NCBI GenBank assembly: GCA_038224615.1
Contig: JBBRFH010000122.1
Location: forward strand, 1-10,123
DNA length: 10,123 nucleotides
Origin: JBBRFH01 sp038224615
GTDB taxonomy: Bacteria; Planctomycetota; Phycisphaerae; Tepidisphaerales; Tepidisphaeraceae
Reading direction: 5' to 3'
The notes below the pieces were generated by a model. It made no database searches and had not been told where the DNA came from. It saw only the letters and a program-made list of their open reading frames with translations. The position numbers and the translations under genes are program-made. Of this stretch, positions 5,607 through 10,123 are shown piece by piece (the stretch's first letter is position 1; each line of letters starts with the position of its first letter).

Positions 5607-7022
5607 ATGGCCGTTACCAACGAATCACTGATCAAACCAGAAGGTCGCGTCTTGGCGACACTGGAAGCCGATGGTCACCGCCGCTGGCTCGAGCCGAAGC
5701 TGTCGAAAGGCCGGTTCCTGAAATGGCGGCGAATCGTTGCGTATGCGTTGATCGTTTGGATCACTGCCCTACCGTTCGTCATCATCAACGGTAAACCCGC
5801 CGTCCTGCTCGATATGCCGGCGCGGAAGTTCACCCTTTTCGGCTACACGTTCCTGCCGACTGACACCGTGCTGCTGGCGCTGTTGATGGTGGCCGGCTTC
5901 GCGTTCATCTTTCTCAGCACCGCCATTGCCGGCCGGGCCTGGTGTGGATGGGCCTGCCCGCAGACGGTCTACATGGAGTTCGTCTACCGTCCGATCGAGC
6001 GCCTCTTCCTCGGCCGCGCGGGCGTAGGCGGAAAGCCCCGGGCGGGCCTCGGTTCATGGCGATACGTGCTGATGTACCTGGCGTTCGCGGTGATCTCGCT
6101 GTTCGTCACCCACACGCTGTTGAGCTATTTCGTCGGCGTGAAGCAACTCCAGTACTGGGTGATCAGCAACCCCGTCAATCACCCCGCCGAATTTACGCTC
6201 ATCGCCATCTCCAGCGCGGCAGTCTTCTTCAACTTCGCGTATTTCCGTGAGCAGATGTGCCTGATCGCCTGCCCGTACGGCCGGTTCCAGTCGGTCATGC
6301 TTGACCGGCACTCCCTGGCCGTCAGCTATGACAGGACGCGCGGCGAGCCTCGCGCCAAGGGCAAGCGCCAGCCCCTCACTATCCTCAACCAGATCGCAAA
6401 AAACGTCGGCGACTGCATCGACTGTACGATGTGTGTCCAGGTCTGCCCCACCGGCATCGACATTCGTGACGGCCAGCAGATGGAGTGCATCAACTGCGCC
6501 CAGTGCATCGACGCCTGCGACTCCGTCATGGACAAGGTCGGCTTGCCTCGAGGCTTGGTCGGCTACAGTTCTGAAGCCATGCTCGCCAAGGAGCCGCGCC
6601 GCGTGATCCGCCCGCGCGTTGTGCTCTACACGACCATCACGCTGCTGTTCTCGACCGTGCTCACGGTGATGATCATCACCAAGCAGCCGTTCGACGCGTC
6701 CCTGGTTCGCAACGGCGGTTTGCCGTTTGCGATCACGCCGGAAGGGGCCGTCGAAAACACGATGCGACTCACGCTGCGCAATCGCAGCGAATCCGAGCAG
6801 ACGATCGCGCTGGTCATCGAAACCGCCGGCGTGCAGGTGCCAGAGCGCGAGCGACTGGTCAGCGTTCCCGCCGGCGAAACCATCGTCCACCCCCTGCATT
6901 TCATGACCGGCCGCGCCGGCTTCACTGGCGGCAAGCGATCGGCCGACATCCGGCTGATGGACCAGAGCGGCGCCGAGCGCCGACTCACCTTTGAACTGTT
7001 TGGCCCGGGAGTTTTGCAATGA
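5607..7022 (+). CDS. ccoG: CcoG/FixG/RdxA cbb3 oxidase accessory protein, polyferredoxin membrane protein
   Basis: A 471-residue integral membrane protein. Hydrophobic spans lie at about 42-60, 86-107, 153-175, 195-212 and 336-356. Two 4Fe-4S motifs form a dicluster ferredoxin: C270-C273-C276-C280-P and C294-C297-C300-C304. The family's membrane-proximal cysteine motifs are also present: 'WCGWACP' (C113, C117) and 'CLIACPYGRFQ' (C218, C222). The C-terminal 110 residues look like the Ig-like periplasmic domain of the family. CcoG is known to be required for delivering reduced copper to the CuB centre of cbb3 oxidases. No strong Shine-Dalgarno sits before the ATG at 5607; GTGAG nearby is the best candidate. 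The 3' end overlaps the next start by four bases (ATGA). Length is normal for the family. Confidence 0.96.
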   Translation: MAVTNESLIKPEGRVLATLEADGHRRWLEPKLSKGRFLKWRRIVAYALIVWITALPFVIINGKPAVLLDMPARKFTLFGYTFLPTDTVLLALLMVAGFAFIFLSTAIAGRAWCGWACPQTVYMEFVYRPIERLFLGRAGVGGKPRAGLGSWRYVLMYLAFAVISLFVTHTLLSYFVGVKQLQYWVISNPVNHPAEFTLIAISSAAVFFNFAYFREQMCLIACPYGRFQSVMLDRHSLAVSYDRTRGEPRAKGKRQPLTILNQIAKNVGDCIDCTMCVQVCPTGIDIRDGQQMECINCAQCIDACDSVMDKVGLPRGLVGYSSEAMLAKEPRRVIRPRVVLYTTITLLFSTVLTVMIITKQPFDASLVRNGGLPFAITPEGAVENTMRLTLRNRSESEQTIALVIETAGVQVPERERLVSVPAGETIVHPLHFMTGRAGFTGGKRSADIRLMDQSGAERRLTFELFGPGVLQ

Positions 7023-7240
7023 AGCTGTCCATCGGAAACCGCTGGCCGATTATCGTCGTTGCGCTCCTGGGTGCCCATGTGACCTTGATGATGTGGGCTC
7101 TCACCAAGTGCCGTATCGGTGACGCGGGCGTCATCCCGAACTACTACGAAAAAGCCGTTCATTACGACGAGTACAAGGCCGACCAGGCCCACCTCGCTGC
7201 GGCGCTCGCGGCGCCGGCGACCCAACCGAACGCTCGCTGA
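7019..7240 (+). CDS. fixH: Short FixH/CcoH-like oxidase assembly protein
   Basis: A 73-residue protein with one membrane span at about 9-28 (WPIIVVALLGAHVTLMMWAL). A short segment then contains 'NYYEKAVHYDEY', which matches the start of the extracytoplasmic part of FixH, where a 'YY.K...Y' pattern is usual. Typical FixH/CcoH proteins are about 150-170 residues, so nearly all of the soluble domain is missing here; the tail is Ala-rich. FixH is needed for cbb3 assembly or stability, by interacting with CcoN and the copper ATPase in known systems. Its position between ccoG and the transporter genes is the classical one. The start overlaps the ccoG stop by four bases (ATGA). The call relies on position, topology and the short motif; it may alternatively be a lineage-specific small protein. 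Confidence 0.75.
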   Translation: MKLSIGNRWPIIVVALLGAHVTLMMWALTKCRIGDAGVIPNYYEKAVHYDEYKADQAHLAAALAAPATQPNAR

Positions 7241-7241
7241 G

Positions 7242-8012
7242 ATGGCTGTTGTGACGACACTCATCGCTGTCATCTTCCTTGCCTCGCTGCTCGGCAGTCT
7301 GCACTGCGTCGGCATGTGCGGCGCATTCATGGCCGTTGTCGTGGGCGACCGCGCTTCGTCGCGCATGGCCACCCAGATTGGCTACCACGGCGGCCGGCTC
7401 GTCACGTACGTCACGCTCGGAGCGATTGCCGGCCTGCTCGGCCGAGCCGTCGATATCGCCGGAATGATGGCTGGCATCCAGCCGATCGCGATGCTGCTCT
7501 CGGCGACGGTCATCGTCGTGTTCGGCATCATCTCGTGGATGCGGCTCAAGGGCATTCAGTTGAGTGCGTTAAAAGCACCTGCGTTTCTGAGCCGGCTCGC
7601 GTCGCCGGGCTACAAGTACGCCATGACGCGTCCACCCGTGACGCGCGCCGTGATCGTGGGACTTTTGACGACGCTGCTGCCGTGCGGCTGGCTGTGGACA
7701 TTTCTGGTCACCGCCGGCGGTACCGCGCATCCGGCGAAGGCGGCGCTGGTGATGAGCGTCTTCTGGCTCGGCACATTGCCGGCGATGGTAACGCTGGGCG
7801 CGAGCGTGCGCGGCGTCCTCGGAGTGGCACAACGACGCGCACCGACGCTCGCATGTATCGCGATGATCGCCGTCGGCCTGATCACGATCGCCGGCCGGTG
7901 GCGTCTGGATCCCGCCGCCTGGGCAGGCACTGTATCACCCCATGCGGCTTCCGTTGGTTCGCATCGAAAAGCGCCCTGCTGTGAGGTCGACGATGCCCGT
8001 GACGCTCACTGA
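7242..8012 (+). CDS. DsbD_2/SafE-like membrane protein with HCVGMCG motif, probable metal handling for oxidase assembly
   Basis: A 256-residue polytopic protein. It opens with a span ending in 'GSLHCVGMCGAFM' (C22, C26), the signature of the sulfite exporter TauE/SafE or DsbD transmembrane-2 type proteins often found in cbb3 gene clusters. A second signature, 'TLLPCGWLW' (C148), occurs at the start of a later helix, as in relatives. About six hydrophobic segments are visible (near 4-20, 50-70, 82-100, 134-158, 164-187 and 201-217). The C-terminal tail has 'SPHAASVGSHRKAPCCEVDD', with histidines and adjacent cysteines that could bind metal. ATG 7242 is preferred: it lies one base after the fixH stop, and an upstream in-frame ATG at 7119 would add 41 Arg/Thr-rich residues that lie inside fixH. 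The 3' end overlaps ccoI by 20 bases. Copper transfer for haem-copper oxidase assembly is likely but inferred. Confidence 0.88.
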   Translation: MAVVTTLIAVIFLASLLGSLHCVGMCGAFMAVVVGDRASSRMATQIGYHGGRLVTYVTLGAIAGLLGRAVDIAGMMAGIQPIAMLLSATVIVVFGIISWMRLKGIQLSALKAPAFLSRLASPGYKYAMTRPPVTRAVIVGLLTTLLPCGWLWTFLVTAGGTAHPAKAALVMSVFWLGTLPAMVTLGASVRGVLGVAQRRAPTLACIAMIAVGLITIAGRWRLDPAAWAGTVSPHAASVGSHRKAPCCEVDDARDAH

Positions 8013-10123
8013 AACCACCTGCGCCCACTGTGCGCTGCCTGTTCCCCCCGGACTCGTGCGCCAAGGCGAAGCGCAGCAGTTCTGCTGTCCTGGTTGCCGG
8101 GCCGTGTTCGATCAAATCCACGCCTGCGGCCTTGATGACTACTACCGCATGCGCGACGCCGCAGGGCTTGAGCTTAAGCCCGCCGTAGTCCGCGATGATG
8201 ACGCTGACGCCTTCGACAGCGATGCGTTTGCCGATCTCTATATCCGCCGCAGCGAAAGCGACGGCCTATGCACGACCGATTTCGTTCTCGAAGGCGTCTC
8301 CTGCGCCGCGTGCGTCTGGCTGATCGAACGCTTGCCGCGCCGCATCGACGGCCTGATCGATGCCCGGCTTGGGCTTGCCGACGCAACCGTGCGACTGACG
8401 TGGGATCCAGCGCGTGTCCGACTCTCGCAGATCGCCGCTGAGTTGATGCGCTTCGGCTATCGCCCGCATCCGGCGCGGGGCGTTAAGCACGCGGATCTCC
8501 ATCGTAAAGAATTGCGTCGCAGACTGGTCGATCTGGGTGCTGCCGGCGCGATTTCCGGCAATCTAATGCTGCTCGCTGCCGCGCTGTATGCGGGCTGGTT
8601 CAGCGGGATCGACCGACAATACGAGAGCCTGCTCCGTTGGTTGAGCCTCGGCTTGGGCATGATCTCGCTCACCTGGCCCGGCCGCGAGTTCTTCATCGGC
8701 GCGATCGCAGCGTTGCGGTTACGCACCGTCAATTTCGATGTGCCCATCGCGCTTGCACTGCTTGCCGGAGGCATCGCGGGAACGCTCAACGTGATCCTGG
8801 GAACCGGCGAAATTTACTTCGATTCGCTCTCGGCGCTGATCTTCCTATTGCTGATCGGCCGGCTTCTGCAGTTCTGCCAGCAGCGACGGGCACAAAGCGC
8901 AGTCGAACTCCTGTTCTCACTCACCCCGGCCACATGCCGTCGTGTTGGGAAGGACGGCGCACTGTTTTCAGTTCCGATCCAGGCGCTCGTCGTCGGCGAC
9001 ACCGTCGAGGTGTGGCCGGGCGAGTTACTGCCGGCCGACGGGGAGATCGCCGATGGCGCGTCGAGCGTCGATCAGTCCCTGCTTACGGGCGAGACAAAGC
9101 TCGTATCCGCTGCACCGGGTGCGATGGTGTTTGGCGGGGCGCGCAATGTCGATGCGACCCTGCGCATCGTCGTCAGCGCGGTCGGCGACTCGACGCGCGT
9201 CGGACGTCTCATGCGTCTGCTCGAAGCGGGTCTGGCTGACAAGCCCCCGATCGTGAAGCTCACCGACCGCATTGCCAACCGGTTTACCTTCGTCATCCTC
9301 GGGCTCGCGATTGTGACGTTCCTCGCTTGGATGCCGCGGGCCGGGGCAGCCGTCGCAACCAACCGCGTGGTTTCACTTCTGATCGTAACTTGCCCGTGCG
9401 TGCTGGGACTGGCAGTGCCGCTGACGTTCGCGCTTTCCATCGGGCGGCTCGCGCGGCGCGACATCCTGGTTAAGAGCGCGGCCGCGCTGGAACGGCTCGC
9501 CAAGCCGGGTCGCGTCGTGTTCGACAAGACCGGCACGCTCACTGAGGGCCGGATGCGCGTCGTGCGCTGGATCGGTGATGACTCGTGGCGGGGCATGGTC
9601 GCGGAATTGGAGCAGGAGTCGAACCACCCGGTCGGCGTGGCGCTGCGCGACGCATATGAGCAGGTTGAACCGCCGGCCGATCTGCGCGGCCAGGTCCGCA
9701 ATCGTCAGGAACTCGCCGGTGGTGGCGTAACAGCTTTACTGGCCGGCCGCGATGTGCTCCTCGGTTCACCGCGCATGCTCCGGGCCCGTGGCGCTGTCTG
9801 CCCGACGCCCCTCGTCGATGCGCGACACGAACAGGAGTCGCAGGGGAACACCGTTGTTCTCCTCGCGGTCGACGGCGTTGTCCGCGCGCTTGCGGTGCTG
9901 TGCGACACGCTTCGCCCGGAGGCGCCGACAACACTCGCCAAGCTTCGCGGGTTTGGATTCACGCCGACGATCTGTTCGGGCGACGTGCAGGCGGTGGTTG
10001 ACCGGGTTGCCGCGTCACTGGCGATCGCCTCGGGTGACGCGCGCGGCGGGATGTCGCCTGAAGAAAAGCTCTCCAACGTGAAATCGGCACCGACTCTGAT
10101 GATCGGCGATGGCGTGAACGACG
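7993..10123 (+). CDS. ccoI: CcoI/FixI-type copper-exporting P1B ATPase, C-terminus off window
   Basis: Open from ATG 7993 to the right edge, 710 residues visible. It pumps Cu(I) out of the cytoplasm for the oxidase CuB site. Domain order: an N-terminal cysteine-rich metal-binding segment (C10-C13, then C31-C32-C35, 'FCCPGC') as in the PF12156-type domain; an HMA-like domain with C104-C107 (GVSCAAC); several membrane spans; the actuator motif TGE at 365-367; the transport-site CPC at 467-469 (TCPCVLGLAVP); the phosphorylation site DKTGT with D511; 'SNHPVG' in the nucleotide-binding domain; 'SGD' near 652 in place of the usual TGD; and GDGVND at 705-710, where the window ends. The missing end should hold the last two helices. 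GTGAGG lies six bases before the start, and the gene overlaps its predecessor by 20 bases. Order and domain layout separate it from detoxification CopA pumps. Confidence 0.96.
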   Translation, partial: MPVTLTETTCAHCALPVPPGLVRQGEAQQFCCPGCRAVFDQIHACGLDDYYRMRDAAGLELKPAVVRDDDADAFDSDAFADLYIRRSESDGLCTTDFVLEGVSCAACVWLIERLPRRIDGLIDARLGLADATVRLTWDPARVRLSQIAAELMRFGYRPHPARGVKHADLHRKELRRRLVDLGAAGAISGNLMLLAAALYAGWFSGIDRQYESLLRWLSLGLGMISLTWPGREFFIGAIAALRLRTVNFDVPIALALLAGGIAGTLNVILGTGEIYFDSLSALIFLLLIGRLLQFCQQRRAQSAVELLFSLTPATCRRVGKDGALFSVPIQALVVGDTVEVWPGELLPADGEIADGASSVDQSLLTGETKLVSAAPGAMVFGGARNVDATLRIVVSAVGDSTRVGRLMRLLEAGLADKPPIVKLTDRIANRFTFVILGLAIVTFLAWMPRAGAAVATNRVVSLLIVTCPCVLGLAVPLTFALSIGRLARRDILVKSAAALERLAKPGRVVFDKTGTLTEGRMRVVRWIGDDSWRGMVAELEQESNHPVGVALRDAYEQVEPPADLRGQVRNRQELAGGGVTALLAGRDVLLGSPRMLRARGAVCPTPLVDARHEQESQGNTVVLLAVDGVVRALAVLCDTLRPEAPTTLAKLRGFGFTPTICSGDVQAVVDRVAASLAIASGDARGGMSPEEKLSNVKSAPTLMIGDGVND

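Noticed and set aside
6054..7019. Open frame of 321 codons on the - strand opposite ccoG
   Set aside because: It is antisense to the Fe-S protein with every cysteine motif in place and has no plausible membrane or domain structure.
7119..7241. N-terminal extension of the HCVGMCG protein from ATG 7119
   Set aside because: The added 41 residues are Arg/Thr-rich shadow sequence of fixH and would push the first membrane span away from the N-terminus.

Overview
The window carries a cbb3-type (C-family) cytochrome c oxidase locus on the + strand. It holds structural genes, assembly genes and a linked Rrf2-type regulator. A membrane-anchored monohaem cytochrome c and a partial Ig-like/propeller protein diverge from it on the - strand. 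GC is high (about 60% by eye). The fused CcoN-CcoO subunit, the single-haem CcoP, and an anchored protein that joins an SbsA-type Ig-like domain to a propeller-like region all suggest a planctomycete-type bacterium, perhaps Phycisphaerae. That placement is an inference from gene content; the window has no taxonomic marker.

Layout. At 1-1505 (- strand), a class I cytochrome c gene (1505-930) is followed 42 bases later by a membrane-anchored protein (887 to beyond the left edge). At 1506-1879 is a gene-free divergent control region with several perfect inverted repeats. At 1880-2353 (+) is the Rrf2 regulator. After a 116-base leader, a tightly packed + strand operon runs from 2470 past the right edge: ccoNO (fused), ccoQ, ccoP, ccoG, a very short fixH/ccoH-like gene, a DsbD/SafE-type membrane protein with an HCVGMCG motif, and a ccoI/fixI copper P-type ATPase cut off by the window end. 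Most junctions overlap by 1-20 bases, so translational coupling is likely.

How they fit together. CcoNO supplies the haem b/b3-CuB reaction centre and the membrane-anchored monohaem c subunit. CcoQ is the small accessory subunit and CcoP the second c-type subunit. CcoG is the Fe-S membrane protein needed for copper delivery, FixH an assembly factor, and CcoI exports copper for the CuB site; the HCVGMCG protein probably also handles metal. The divergent anchored cytochrome c could feed electrons to the oxidase or serve an associated periplasmic dehydrogenase. The Rrf2 protein between the two gene sets is the obvious candidate regulator, since I found no FNR/ANR-type box in the upstream regions.

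Most of this is a recognisable system. The parts that deserve a second look are the reduced subunit architecture (fused NO, one-haem P, 73-residue FixH), the unusual Rrf2 cysteine/histidine pattern, the palindrome-rich divergent region and the cytochrome-plus-propeller pair.
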